Part shown: piece by piece, positions 42,921 to 54,360 of the stretch
How the letters are laid out: each line of letters opens with the position of its first letter
Numbering within the stretch: the stretch's first letter is position 1
Assembly (NCBI GenBank): GCA_016271365.2
Contig: CM057453.1
Span: 1,088,343,001 to 1,088,407,000, forward strand
Source: Neoceratodus forsteri
Lineage: Eukaryota; Chordata; Ceratodontiformes; Ceratodontidae
Reading direction: 5' to 3'
DNA length: 64,000 bases
Notes under the pieces: model-generated
The model's input: only the letters and a program-made list of their open reading frames with translations
The model's database searches: none
Told to the model about the DNA's origin: nothing
Program-made: the position numbers and the translations under genes

Positions 42921-43579
42921 TCAAAAACCAGACTGGAGGGGTTCATAGATGTCATGGATGGTCAAATGATTATCCAGCTGTATGGCCACTACTTTCTCAA
43001 TCATCTCTCCTAAAAAGGGAAGGTTTGAGATTGGTCTGTAGTTGGCATGGCAGTCGGGGTCCAAAGAAGCTTTCTTCAAGAGAGGTGTTACCACCGCCTC
43101 CTGCAGGGAGCTAGGAAACTCACCTGTTTCCAAGGAGCACTCAACTATCCATGCAAGGACCGGACCAATGGAATCAATGCAACCTAAGATCAGGGAAGTC
43201 GGTCCAGGATCCAAACTATAGCACATAGGGTGCATACCCAGGACAATCCGCATTACATCCATGAACTCCGGTCGGTCGAAGGTACTCCAGGACAGCTGAG
43301 GAGCAGCAGCCACACGCTGGTCCAGAGCAATACCCATAGAGTGTGGTGGATGGAGTGCCACCCTGATGTCGGCCACCTTATTATCAAAGAATCAAGCAAG
43401 ATCATTGCACTCAGCTTGAGACAGGCTTTTTGCACTTGTAGGCAGGCTGGGTTGCACAGTCTGTCCATAGTGCAAAAAAGCTGAGCTGGTCGATTATGAA
43501 CAACAGCAATCTCCCTGGACAGGAATTCTGCCTTCTTACGGGAGATTGCAGATTGATAGGCTTGATAATGCTCCATCAA
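42921..43579 (-). pseudogene. L2-2 RT N-terminal part and linker
   Basis: The frame 43253-43579 reads MEHYQAYQSAISRKKAEFLS and NRPAQLFCTMDRL (linker). The frame 42921-43376 (151 codons) reads SLDPGPTSLILGCIDSIGPV, VVTPLLKKASLDPDCHANYR and PISNLPFLGEMIEKVVAIQL. This is RT motif 0-2 of L2 type. One or two base changes separate this from the catalytic core frame at 42303-42887. Confidence 0.9.
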
Positions 43580-43660
43580 TTTAAGGTGGTTGTCATTAAG
43601 GGAGGATCACCACCAACAATGCTCTACCCTTCGTCCTAGTCACAGCATCTCCCTCAAGGT

Positions 43661-44640
43661 TCAATCAAACCATGGGGACTGAGGGCGAAGGGAGAAAGGA
43701 TGAACACGGACCAGAGCAATGACATCCAGGGCCGCTGATATAGCAGTGTTATAGGTGACCATGAGGGCCTCTAGGTCGCTCTTTGCTACTGGAAGGGACG
43801 ATCGGTCAAGTACCATGGCCAGGCTTTCAGAGCTGATATCTCGTAAAGGATGGTACCTGACCATCTCAACAGGGGTAGGCCTACGAAGGGGGAACTAAAA
43901 CTAAACCCCACAGTGTAATGGTCGGACCATCCAACTGGTTCTACTCCCAAGTCAGAGGCCTTGATCCCCAGGATGAAAACTAAGTCAAGGGAGTGACCAT
44001 GTTAATGGGTAGCAGTGGTAAGTATCTGTGTAAGGCCCAGAGATGACATTAACTGGAGGAAATGTTGTCCAAACGGTGAGAGTTTGTCATTGACCCAGGC
44101 GTTGAAGTCACCCAGAACCATTTGTCTGGGCAACTCAAGCACCATGTCAATGGCAAAGTCTGCCACTTCCTGAAGGAAACACTTCTCATGTCCTGGTGGA
44201 CAGTAGATGAAGGCAATACTACAACCTACACCTGCTACCATGGTACACTTAAATGACTCCATCTCCTCTACTGGTACACTCGCTAGGTTAAGTTTGGTCT
44301 TGAAACAGACTGCCACCCCCAACCCCCACCATGATCCAATCTTGGGCGGTGAATCACCGAGTACCCGGCTGGAGTTAAAGCCTCCAAAATGGGGCCAGAG
44401 TTCTCATCCAGCCAGGTCTTGGTGATGCAAGCCAGGTCCACCGTTCCTACAAGATCTGCAATAATTGCAGTCTTGTTTTTAATGGACCTGGCATTGCATA
44501 ACACTGCCCGAGTTGGATGAACCTCCAGAGCCGCCCGAACCATGTGCCCACCAATATTGGTAGTGCCCTTGGGTATGAAAACCAAACTTGGTGAACCATG
44601 TTCTTGGTCCCATTTCACCCCAGGGCATCTCCTGGATCTC
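43661..44640 (-). pseudogene. L2-2 APE endonuclease
   Basis: The frame 44283-44894 includes RAVLCNARSIKNKTAIIADL and ACITKTWLDENSGP (endonuclease start). The frame 44002-44322 (106 codons) reads GVAVCFKTKLNLASVPVEEM, IAFIYCPPGHEK and MVLGDFNAWVNDKLSPFGQH. A VGWSDHYTV patch follows near 43915-43940, so the GDFN and SDH catalytic motifs are present. The frame 43661-43864 covers the following linker. The domain lies in three frames. Confidence 0.9.
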
Positions 44641-46470
44641 ACAACCCCAATGTGATGGCCCCGCTCATTCACACTCCACTGTTCGCACCCCCCAGTCCCC
44701 CTCCTGCCCTTGCGAGCAATACCCAGCGCCCGACAGTGCTGGTATGTTGTAACCAACAATGGGGAGGGAAAAGGGATGGAGAGCACGGAGAGCAAAAGGG
44801 GAATAGCGCACGACCATGGGGACAGGCTTCCAACATATTCTGGCAGTACTTTATCAAGCAACTCTAACTTAATTACCAAAACAAGATAAAACAAAATAAC
44901 CCTGTACCACTAAAATTACTTAATAAGACCCCACCCACCCACATAAAATAAACTAAAAAATAAACAAAAACACCCACGTACCCCAACCCCCCAAAATAAC
45001 CCCTCAAATAAATACAATAAAATCCCCCTCAAATCAGGATAAAGACAACAAATATAAATGAGGAGATAAATTCAGTCACTAATCCAGCTGTTAATCTGCT
45101 ATACTGAGGCTCTTACCCCCAGCAAGCAGATAATTAAAGTGTCCAATGAAAAACACTGGACTCTCACTCCGGCAGTCCTTCGATCAACAGTGTTTTGTGC
45201 AACAATGCTTAAAGGAGGCTCTCTTAAAACCTCCAAAAGAAATCCAAGAGTTGAGATAAAGCAAGCAAACCTCCAACACTCAGGAGCAATTCTTCATATA
45301 CAGTCTAAGACAAGTGGAAGCCCAATAGAAGCCCAGTCCACAAAAAGGTCACCCAGAATAAAGCTTTACCAAGTGGACAAGGCAGGGCAGGGCAGCCCCA
45401 TCAGGACAGTCATGTTCCAAAAGGAATCCACCAGCTCCAACTTATGGAACCGAGGCCCAGCTACTCTCCAGCCACAGTATCCTGGCACCCCACCAGAGAC
45501 GCAATCCTGACCCATGCCCAGCCACCCAGATAGCTTCCCAGAAACAACCACTTCCATGGCCATAGTCAGGCAGAGACAGTTATAATATAATGGAGCAAAC
45601 TAAAGCCCGCTGGTAAGGGGCAGAGCTGAAGCGGCTCTCTGATAATGCAGGGAATAATCCTCAAAAACCACAGGGCCAGACCCCCTTCACCACTGAAGCC
45701 CACAGCCTCCAGCAAAGACTTCAGCAGCAAAAACCCCAAGCACCCGAGATCGCAAACAGCCCCCTCCCCCACACCAATAGCTCCAGCACCAAAGTCCAAA
45801 ACTTCAACTGATGCAAAAAACTGAGGTTTCCAGCAAACTTTTGTAATAGGAAGCAGTGGCAAGCTTTCAACATTCACGACCTCTGACAGTCCTTAGTCTC
45901 AGATCGTGGAAGTTCACTCTCCCATATGTAGATTCCGCTCCAAAACATCAGGCTCCACAACTTCCTCCATTGTCTGTTATAGACTGGCTCCCATTAACGA
46001 ACGGTGTTTGCTTGCAGCAGAAAAAAGACAAAATGGACTAAAAAAGAGCCCTCTGCTCCACCAACGGCCCAGAAAACCTGCCCACAACTACAAAACCCAC
46101 CACAGGCAGCAAATGGAGGCGCTCACTATAGCGTATGAGCGCTTCCAGACAAAACAACATTAAAAATCAATGGGCTGAAAGTACTAAATCTCGGGCTGAC
46201 CGAACAAATGCAGCCTGCCACATTGCAAGACGGCCGTTAACTCCGAGACCCCAGCTATCAGAGAATCGAAAATGTCAGGAAAAAGCAGCCCAAAAAGAGT
46301 GCATTACACCCTAATCTTCCTCACTTCTTCTACCGTAACTGCCAAAATCACAAAGCGACCAAAAAAAAAAGACACAACAATAATTCATTAAAAAGAATGA
46401 AAGAAAAGACAACTTGGAGCAAATGATCAGGCTGTCTCACAACTGTCACCATCTTAGCACTACTGCGAAT
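44641..46470 (-). other. L2-2 5' leader
   Basis: A 1.8-kb stretch, A/C-rich on the plus strand in part (44880-45060). Plus-strand frames at 45139-45510 (123 codons) and 45856-46163 are read against the element's orientation and are likely chance. No ORF1 was recognised on the minus strand. Confidence 0.5.
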
Positions 46471-46474
46471 GATT

Positions 46475-47120
46475 GCGAATATAATTCCTTTCTAATTTTT
46501 TCTTGAGAGCATTTGCCAACATTTTACCAGATTTGTCTTCCTGTAAATAACATGCACATTTTAGCTGCTTCATATTTCTTTCTATCTGTTCAATTAAGAA
46601 ATCCAGTTTTTGCTGCCTTGCTTCCTTCAGTTTTTGATGTAATTTTGCTTTACCCGATAACATTAACTGGTGCAATTCTTACAGTGTTTTATCTATATGT
46701 ATTTCCTGTCTCTTTTTTCCCTATTAACCCATGTCAGTATGATATTACTGTATATGACTATAAATAACCACTTCAAAAGCATTCCATAGATATAATGTAG
46801 GCATACTGCCATCAAAACTATAGAACCATTAGTCCTGAATTACAGTTTTAGTTTTTTCTATGAATTGGGGATCTTTTAATAGGTCACTTTTAAAGTTGCA
46901 TAGTCTGGTTTTATTGGTACTAAGAGTTTTTAACTTAATATATATTGAGATCATTGAATGGTCAGGAATAATAATTGAATTAATGTCTGACTTAAATTGG
47001 AAGTTTCTGTCTTGGATGTAAATATGTACTGTAACTGATTCTAGCAAATATTTTTGTTTAACCATCATAATGAGTATATTGTTTCACTCCTGGGAAAAAA
47101 ATATCTTTAGGTGTCTTCCA
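46475..47120 (-). pseudogene. L1 no. 3 endonuclease C-terminus and linker
   Basis: The frame 46829-47068 reads SDINSIIIPDHSMISIYIKL (the endonuclease SDH box as PDH) and CNFKSDLLKDPQFIEKTK. The frame 46460-46675 reads KLKEARQQKLDFLIEQIE and QEDKSGKMLANALKKKLERN. This is the L1 segment after the endonuclease. A decayed patch at 47080-47115 extends it upstream. Confidence 0.75.
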
Positions 47121-47410
47121 AATCCAGAAATTCTATAAAGGAAACAAAACATTTTTATGTTTGCTTGCAGGCATGCACAAGAAACATTTAGTCACAGCTT
47201 AGGAGAGAAGCAGGGTTTTGTAGGTGAAGCACTGTAGAGGCCAATGGCCCCAGTGCCTTTTGAGACTTGGCCCGCTTTCCCCAATCTGGTGGCACACTAC
47301 TGCTGACACTAGTTCAGCCAGCATGCCACCACCTTGAAATGAATGCACTGCTGCAATGAGAGAGTGACCCGTCATTGCAGGGCGGTACCTTTCCATCCCT
47401 GACCCAGTTC
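47121..47410. other. Unassigned border of the tandem-repeat block
   Basis: A short GGTGGCACACTA segment (47289-47300) recurs at 47731-47742, on the other side of the minisatellite, and may mark the ends of the unit that carries it. Confidence 0.4.
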
Positions 47411-47715
47411 ATTTGCCGACGAGGAAGCCCACTTACCATTGGCATACTGTAACCCTCCCCCATTTTTTGTGTGCAGAGGGTGCCAAATCCCCTCAGCATC
47501 ATCTGTAACAGTCTTTCTTTGCCGATGGGGGCCCAATCCCCATCGGCTATCCCCCCCTTCCCAGTTCAATTTGCCGACAGGGGAACCTACTCCCCATTGG
47601 CATAATGTCCCCCTTAATTTGTTGTGTGCCGAGGGGGGTGACCAATCCCCCTCAGCTCTCTCCCCCTTGGTATGTGCCAATGGGGGTTCCCAATCACCCA
47701 TCAGCTGCAGCCCCC
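47411..47715. repeat. Minisatellite of dyad-symmetric units, period about 52
   Basis: Six imperfect units start at about 47415, 47473, 47521, 47573, 47628 and 47676. Each carries a GCCGATGGGG-like block, a short spacer and its complement CCCCATCGGC-like, then a C/T-rich connector. The third unit is the most regular. Each unit can fold into a hairpin on either strand. Confidence 0.8.
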
Positions 47716-47999
47716 CCAAAAAAACAAACAGGTGGCACACTAGGAGCCCACCCCAGTGTGCCAAATGTCCCTGTAAAAAAAAAAGTCCCACGTTGTTTGT
47801 TTCTTGTTGTTGTAAAACAGAAAACAGTCCCTCGTTGAGTTTGGTGGCCCCTCCCACAACCTGCGCCCACCTTCTGTGCACCCTGCCTCCCCCACACCTC
47901 CCCTCACCCCATACTTACCTCCAGAGCCCAACATGATGATCTTCGGTGGACTGGAAACATGTCTGCACTCTTCAAAGCTGACCGTGAACTGAAGAAATA
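47716..47999. other. Unassigned C-rich sequence
   Basis: An A run (47778-47786) and C-rich stretches (47845-47930) link the minisatellite to the satellite. Frames here are low-complexity and not supported as genes. Confidence 0.45.
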
Positions 48000-49190
48000 T
48001 CGGTAAGCTGTATTATGGCATAAATAGGGTTTTTTTTCAACTTTGGTGCATATCTCAGGCATTTTGGGGAATTTTGGCACCAAATTTTCAACATGGGGTT
48101 ATTGGGACCCCTCCTCATGAATTCAACCTCTGTCATGATGTTATTCTGTCGCAAAAGGTGATTTCGAGGTTACTGCGCGGAATCACCTTTTGGGACCAAC
48201 TAACAAAACGACAGTGCCAGTGTTCATGAGATGGGCTCTCAAAAAGCCTATGTTGCAAATTTAGTGGAAAAAATCCAACAAATGATTGTGTTATGAGCAT
48301 GCATTGCACAATATCCATGCATGCTCATAACTTCACAAATTTGTAATATTTTCACTCCAGATTTTCAACATTGGCATTTTCCATACCTCCTTATGAACAG
48401 TACAGCTGTCATTTTTCACATCCTGTCCGAAATGTGTTTCTGCACTTCCAGCGCAGAATAGCACGGTCGCTGTGGGAAATCAGTGTTTGGGACACATTAA
48501 GAAAATTATAGTGGCACTGTTAATGAGCAGAGGACCTAAAATGCTGTGTTGAAAATTTGGTGACAAAAGTCCATAAAGTGACTGTGTTACAATCATGTGT
48601 TGCGCAGTTTCTACGTATGCTTGGAAGTGCGCAAACTTGTAATATTTTCACTCTAGATTTTCAACATCGCATTTTGCCACACCTCCTTATGAACAGTACA
48701 GCTGTCATTTTTCATATCCTGCCCGAAATATGCGTTTGCACATCTGGCGCACAATGGCGTGATTGGTGTGGGAAATTAATGTTTCATAGTGACAGTGTTC
48801 ATGAGCAGAGGTCACAAAATGCCTATGTTGAAAATTTAGTGAAATAATTCCACTAAATGACTGCGGTACAAGCATGTGTTGCTCATTTTCCATGTACGCT
48901 CGGAACTTCGAGCATTTTTAATATTTTCAGTACAGATTTTCAACATTGCCATCTCTTCACACCTCCCTATGGATGGTACAGCTGTCATTCTTCACACATC
49001 CTGCCTAATCTGAGTTTTCACACATCTGGCACAGAATGGCACGGTCACTGTGGGAACCCAAAGTTTGGAACACATTAACAAAATCACACTGCCACTGTTC
49101 ATGAGAATCAGTTCCAAATGCTTTCATGAGGTGTGGGGTCACAAAAAGGCCATGTTGAAAATTTGTAGTGCAAATACCAACACACACCCG
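48000..49190. repeat. Satellite-like tandem repeat, period about 277-296
   Basis: The anchor ATTTTCAACA recurs at 48084, 48361, 48657 and 48936. Units share CCTCCTTATGAACAGTACAG, GTCATTTTTCACATCCTG-like blocks and a GTTGAAAATTT segment. The last is the complement of the anchor, so each unit has internal dyad symmetry. Units are roughly 75-85% alike by eye. The first unit is the most diverged and the last is cut by a short insertion. Confidence 0.85.
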
Positions 49191-49261
49191 GGGCGTTAGG
49201 GTTTTTAACCATAACATCACACCCTGTACAGACTGACAGGCATCAGAGGAGTAACTTTGGA

Positions 49262-49532
49262 TTACTGGCTGTAATGCTCATGCCATCCAACCCCCACCCT
49301 CACCCTGAAGCCAGTGATAGGCATTGAGGTGTGCCTTGCACTCTTCAGCCCCAGACTTCACCCCATTCTCCTGTACAGCACCCATTTCAGCGTATGTCCT
49401 TATGAAATGGGGTGACTGTGAAGCCGAACACCCCAAGGCACACCTCAACACTTGTCGGTGTCTACAGGATAGGGTGAGGTGAAATGCCGTGAGCATTATG
49501 GGCAATGACCCACAGGCACACCCCAATGTCTG
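49262..49532. repeat. Snap-back inverted repeat
   Basis: Two arms of about 120 bases, roughly three-quarters alike by eye, face each other around 49397. The centre is a perfect stem CCCATTTCA (49382-49390) with TGAAATGGG (49404-49412). Arm landmarks are TTGAGGTGTGCCTTG near 49325-49340 and its complement near 49437-49452. No coding content. Confidence 0.8.
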
Positions 49533-49859
49533 TCCATCTCTGCAGGGTGGAGATGGGGTTGTAGTGAGTTCAATACTTCACTGCCACTCCTATCCTGCAT
49601 CTGTCTAACTCCTGCACGTCCAATGCTAATATCAGCAAGCAAACATTCGGCATTGACAAATGCTTGTTATAGGGGATCCTAGATAGCACTCTCCAACATC
49701 CAGGGGACTGTAGCAGCAAAGAGGGTACAATGATAGCTGTAGTGTTTACAGGACCAAGGGAATGGGCAGTAGTGATAAATAAAACAAAGGGCAAAAGCCT
49801 CAATAAGGGTGGGAGAAAACATGGAAAACAGAAGCACAGTAGTAAAGTAAGATCAGGGG

Positions 49860-50520
49860 TCAGATGGAAGGGGGTATGTGTTAATGCCAGGAGCCTAGGT
49901 GACAAACTCAGTGTGTTCCAGGCTCTGATAGCAGATGCTGAGATGGACCTTGTGGCAATCATGGAAATGTGGGCGCCACAAATAACAGTGACTGGGAGAT
50001 GACAGTCCCTGGGGTCTTCACTGTTCAGGAGAGATAGAGGAACTGGTAGAGAGGGAGGAGTTGCCCTTTTTGTCAAGGAAGGCATCAAGGTGGTAGAAGA
50101 TGGGTGCATTAGGGGTAACAATGGTGAGGCTGAGTCAGTATGGGTGCAACTTATGGCTGCCTCAGGCAGGAAGGTACGCTTGGGGACGATATGTAGGCCT
50201 CCAGGGCAAAGGGATTAAAGGGACAGAAAACTCATACAGGAACTTGAAAGAGGGGGTAGCAAAGGGGGAAGTAGTGGTGTTAGGAGACCTGAACCTGCCA
50301 GACATCAATTGGGAGGTCCCAGTGACCAAGTGCACCAGGAGTCAGGCTTGCTGGATACCTTCCCAAGACTATCTACTTGTGCAGCTAGTTAAGGAACCCA
50401 CCAGGCAGACTGCAGTCCTTGACATGGTGCTCACCAACTCATAGATGGTAGGAGTGGGGGGAGTAGGGGAGCCCCTGGGGAATAGCAACGATAACTCTGT
50501 TTGGTTTGAATTGGCCCTAG
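49860..50520 (+). pseudogene. CR1 subfamily B APE endonuclease
   Basis: Frame 49730-50002 reads VCVNARSLGDKLSVFQALIA and DLVAIMEMWAP (the start of the APE domain, with MEMW where ETW is usual, so the Glu-containing patch is altered). Frame 50100-50444 reads VVVLGDLNLPDINWEVPVTK (GDLN for GDFN), LVKEPTRQTAVLDMVLTNS and, after a stop, GNSNDNSVWFELAL, where the SDH box has lost its His. The enzyme could not have nicked DNA in this copy. Confidence 0.85.
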
Positions 50521-52360
50521 GGGCCAGCAAGCTACAATCGAGAACTGAAGTACTTGACTTTTTAAGGGCCGACTTCTATAGGATGAGGGAACTGGTCAAG
50601 AATAAGTTAGTAGGGGTGGAGGACATAGATGGGGTGGAGGAGAGATTGGGGTAATTAAGGAGGCCATCCTCGAGGCATCTAAAGCATGCATAAGAACAGT
50701 AACAAAGAAAAACAGGTTTAAGAGACCACTATGATTCTCAGCAAGGGTCAGGGAAGCGGTAAGGGACAAAAAGAAGGACTTCCATAAATACAAGAAAAAC
50801 CAGGGTGAGGTAGACTGGGAGGATTATCTGCAAAAAAATAGGGAGACAAAGAGGGTTGTTAGGGAGGCCAGAGCAGACACAGAGCTGCATATCACGAAGG
50901 GGGTCAGGAACAGAGAAAAACAGTTTTTCAGATATATTAGTGAAAAAAAGAAAAACGTTTGGGGGGAATCACAAGGCTAGTTGAGGGGGATAGGGTGATA
51001 GAGGAGGATGGGCAAAAGGCTGCCATCCTAAATGACTACATTTGCTCAGTTTTCACTAAGGAGGACAGCGAGTTCATGCCAGAGAATGGCATCAAAGCGG
51101 CCACTAAGGGAATTCCAAAAATGAGACAGTAGTTGTTTGCTAGTGAAAGGGTTCTGAAAGGGCTGGTTGCCCTTAAGATAAATTAGGCCCCAAGACCATA
51201 TGGGTTGCCTCTGAGGATACTCAGGTAATTAGCAGTGGAGCTGACTGAATCACTGGTATGTTTGTTCAATAGTTCACTTAGGTCTGGAGAAGTTCCAAGG
51301 GATTGGAAGGTGGCAGACATTGTACCACTTCATAAAGGGGGGCATAAGCAGCAACCGGAGAACTACAGGTCTTTCAGTCTAACATCTATAGTAGGGAAGC
51401 TGATGGAATCACTGATAAAAGAGGACATCATTGACTACCTGGAGAGCAACAGGTTCCAGGATAGTAAACAGCATGGTTTCATGGCAGGAAGATCTAGTCA
51501 GACTAACCTGATAGTTGTGTTTGACTGGGTGACAAAGGAATTAGACAAGGGCCATGCTGTGGATCTGCTCTACTTTGACTTCAGCAAGGCTTTTGACTGA
51601 GTACCTCACAAACGATTGCTCAAGAAGATGGAAGACCTTGGTGCAGCTAAACCCACAGTGAACTTGGTGGGTAACTGGCCAGAGGGGAGGCAGTAGAGTG
51701 TGGTGGTCAATGGGGTTAAATCAGAGGAGAGGGAGGTTATGAATGGGCTCCCACAGGGATCAGTCCTGGGTCCAGTCCTCTTCAACATGTTCATTAGTGA
51801 CATTGGAGAAGGAATCCAGGGCAGGTTGTGTTTCTTCGCAGATGACACACAACTATGGGGAAGGGTGGATAGTGATGAGGGAAGAAGGAAAATGCAGACA
51901 GACCTATAAAAGCTAGAGGGGTGGTCTAAGGTCTGGAAGTTAAAATTCAATGCTAGAAAGTGCAAGGTAATACACCTAGGGGAAAAGAACTCCAAGACAG
52001 AGTACTGGATGGGAGGAAAGAGACTTATCACTATAGCTGATGAACAGGATCTGGGGGCTATCACTGGTAACTCACTTAAGCAATTGAGTCAGTGCAACAA
52101 GGCCTATAGCAAGGCTAACCACATGCTAGGATTCATCAGGTGGGGTATTAATAGCAGAAGAAAGGAGGTAATACTTCCCCTCTATAGATTCCTGGTGATG
52201 CCTCACCTAGAGTACTGCACCCAGTTCTGGAGTCCTCACTTCAGAAAGGATAAGGATAGGTTGGAGACAGTGCAGTGCAGAGTAATAAAAATGATTCAGG
52301 GCCAGCAGGGAAATCCTATGAGGAGCACCTCAAGGCATTAAATATGTACTCACTGGAGAC
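50521..52360 (+). pseudogene. CR1 subfamily B reverse transcriptase
   Basis: The linker (50600-51120) is broken. Frame 51235-51600 reads ADIVPLHKGGHKQQPENYRS, HGFMAGRSSQTNLIVVFDWV and LLYFDFSKAFD, then a stop. Frame 51700-51909 reads LPQGSVLGPVLFNMFISDIG and CFFADDTQLWGRVDSDEGRR, so the catalytic FADD box is intact. Frame 52009-52341 reads LVMPHLEYCTQFWSPHFRKD and ETVQCRVIKMIQGQQG. Frame 52514-52711 holds the end, with KKYYFMERVVNPWNSMSAEV. Confidence 0.9.
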
Positions 52361-52799
52361 CAGGAGGTAGAGGGGAGATATGATTGAGACCTTCAAGTTC
52401 CTTCAAGGAATTAACAGAGTGAACTGTGGGGAACTATTTAGCCTGAATACCAATTCACAGTCAAGTGGACACAAAAGGAAATCAACAGGAGGTACAGTAA
52501 GAACAGGAGAGATGTGAAAAAGTACTACTTTATGGAAAGGGTGGTAAATCCTTGGAACAGTATGTCAGCTGAAGTGATGGGTGCAAAAACAGTCATGGGA
52601 TTGAAGCAGGGCTGGGACATAATGAAGGGAATGGTGGTTACTGGGGGCAACAGGACCAAGGAGGAGAATAGAGAGAGGATGGGGAGGGTTAGTACCCTGG
52701 AGGAACAGTAGGTTCCAGGGATTATAGGGAACTTGTGTAGACTGGATGGACTGCTGGTCTTTTTCTGCCATCATTGTCTATGTTTCTATGTTTCTATAT

Positions 52800-53303
52800 T
52801 CTCTTGTTTTCTTATGTAATTCTGGAGCTTTTACCTAAATAGCATTAACCAAAGCCTTATAATCACTGACTAAAACAATATTTTCAGCTTGAATCTGGAC
52901 TATGACCTCATTAAGATTTGTTAAGAAATGCACCATAATTTTAAAAGGGGTGTAAATCAACCCTATCATGGCCATCTTGTTATTAATCTTACCATTTAAT
53001 AATACAATTCTGCCTGCAGTGCCCACAAAATTAGCCAGTTGCATGAAATTTAAGTTTTTCTAATCAAAATGGCCATGCCACAACATTTCTTTGATCCTGT
53101 TGAGTAATAAATCTGCAAAAATAATTCATTTTTATTTTCAGTACTTCATCCTTTAGAAGGTGGGTTTCCTGAAGACATAGAATATCCACTCTCTTCTTCC
53201 TAAGATAAGATAGAATTCTGGACCTCTGAACTAGAGAATTTATCCCACTGATACTAAAAGTGGCAAAATGAATGCCTAAGCCTAACTTGTCCTTAGTTTC
53301 CAT
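52800..53303 (-). pseudogene. L1 no. 3 endonuclease N-terminus
   Basis: Frame 53064-53303 reads FATFSISGINSLVQRSRILS and VDILCLQETHLLKDE (active-site Glu patch). Frame 52835-53044 reads GRIVLLNGKINNKMAMIGLI and NIVLVSDYKALVNAI (decayed GDFN box). The plus-strand CR1 cuts it right after, and the rest of the domain lies at 46475-47120. The Met at about 53303 is the likely ORF2 start. Confidence 0.75.
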
Positions 53304-54360
53304 AAAATGTCAATAATCATAATGCTACCATTGCCCCTCCGTTTCTTACACAATCCCAAAACTCCTTTTCATACTGTATGTACAAAAAGCTCATTTAAGA
53401 ATAAACAAAATGAAGAACAAAGGAAAATCTCCCACAAAAAGCTGACAACATAACATCTCTCTCCCTTAGATGTGTTACTTTAGGCTGCATTTGCTATTAT
53501 AGATACCACCTCCCCTTCTCATTTATAACACAATAAATGATTTGTGTTAATAACAACAACTCAGTCATGACATGCAAACCCATCCCCCTTTAGCGTTCCC
53601 ATGCCATGTCCACTCTTTTTCATCCACACCAAATAAACTAGTTAGGAACCCATCTACTGCATTAATATGTCTCTAACATAATTTCTTAAGACAGCAATAT
53701 TTGCTGGTAATTATATTACTATACAATTTTTAACAAAACATAATAAAGGAAGAGTGGAAAATAAAATAAAACTTATAACACAATATTGTAGTATTTCCCA
53801 TCAGGATCATAAAAAGAGAGAAAGAGAAAGAGAAAAAAAAATTAATCTACGTCCTTTTTGTAACAAAAAAAGTTAACTCCTATTGATGTAACTTCTTGTC
53901 AGCTAATAACTCAGCTGCTTCAATACACAGTTTGCAGATTAATACATTATAAAATAAGTAAATGAAATAAAGACACATGGAAATTTGATACACAGATCAT
54001 CTTCAGCTTCTTTAGCTGTTGCATAAACTCTGTCTATTCACAAACATGCATGTTTTTCTAGCATAATACTTGCCCTGATATTATTCTGTCACAGTTTGTT
54101 TCTGAGATTATTGAATTTACATCAGGCTGACACATTTCTGGTGGCAGGTCATTCTACACAGCTACAATGGCCCCCATAATGTTAATTTGCCTTTTCCTGT
54201 AAACTTGGGACATCAGGATATCTTTATCATCTGACTTCATTAATTTGGCTATAATAGTTCATGGGGGGGGCATTGTGATCTGGCTTTTCTCTTAGGGCAA
54301 GATGTGCTGTGTCCAACTCCATCTCAACATTATTGGTTCTGTCTCTAGATATGCTGCGAT
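53304..54360 (-). pseudogene. L1 no. 3 ORF1 C-terminal remnant and spacer
   Basis: Near 54080-54330 the minus strand reads, over frameshifts, a HLALREKPDHNAPP patch and an ILMSQVYRKRQINIMGAIVA patch, like the C-terminal domain of L1 ORF1. From 53304 to about 54080 nothing is recognisable, as expected for the inter-ORF spacer. Confidence 0.55.

Larger units (their letters stand above)
41605..46470 (-). mobile_element. Nearly complete L2-type LINE, copy L2-2
   Basis: The longest LINE in the window, about 4.9 kb on the minus strand. It has a (TAA)n-like 3' end near 41596-41612, RT, endonuclease and a long 5' leader (about 44900-46470). L1 no. 3 sequence meets it on both sides. A short AT-rich match (AATATAAT near 41595 and 46470) may be the target duplication. 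The leader contains two long plus-strand frames that are not recognised, and no ORF1 protein can be named. The L2-1 copy at 22000-25460 is a relative. Confidence 0.85.
49690..52797 (+). mobile_element. Nearly complete CR1 ORF2, subfamily B
   Basis: The most complete CR1 of the window, about 3.1 kb on the plus strand, covering the endonuclease, linker, RT, C-terminus and a 3' end with two CTATGTTT-like units (52780-52797). It lies in reverse orientation inside L1 no. 3. The fragment at 21061-21640 belongs to the same subfamily. The coding region is broken at many points. Confidence 0.9.

Noticed and set aside
45139..45510. 123-codon plus-strand frame as a gene
   Set aside because: It is antisense inside the leader of the L2-2 element and has no recognised domain.
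47411..47715. CRISPR-like array of hairpin repeats
   Set aside because: The units diverge, there are no constant repeats with unique spacers, and the context is a vertebrate retrotransposon-rich genome.
47439..47936. 165-codon plus-strand and 169-codon minus-strand frames
   Set aside because: Both run through the dyad minisatellite and C-rich DNA. The products are repetitive Pro/Ser-rich strings produced by the repeat.
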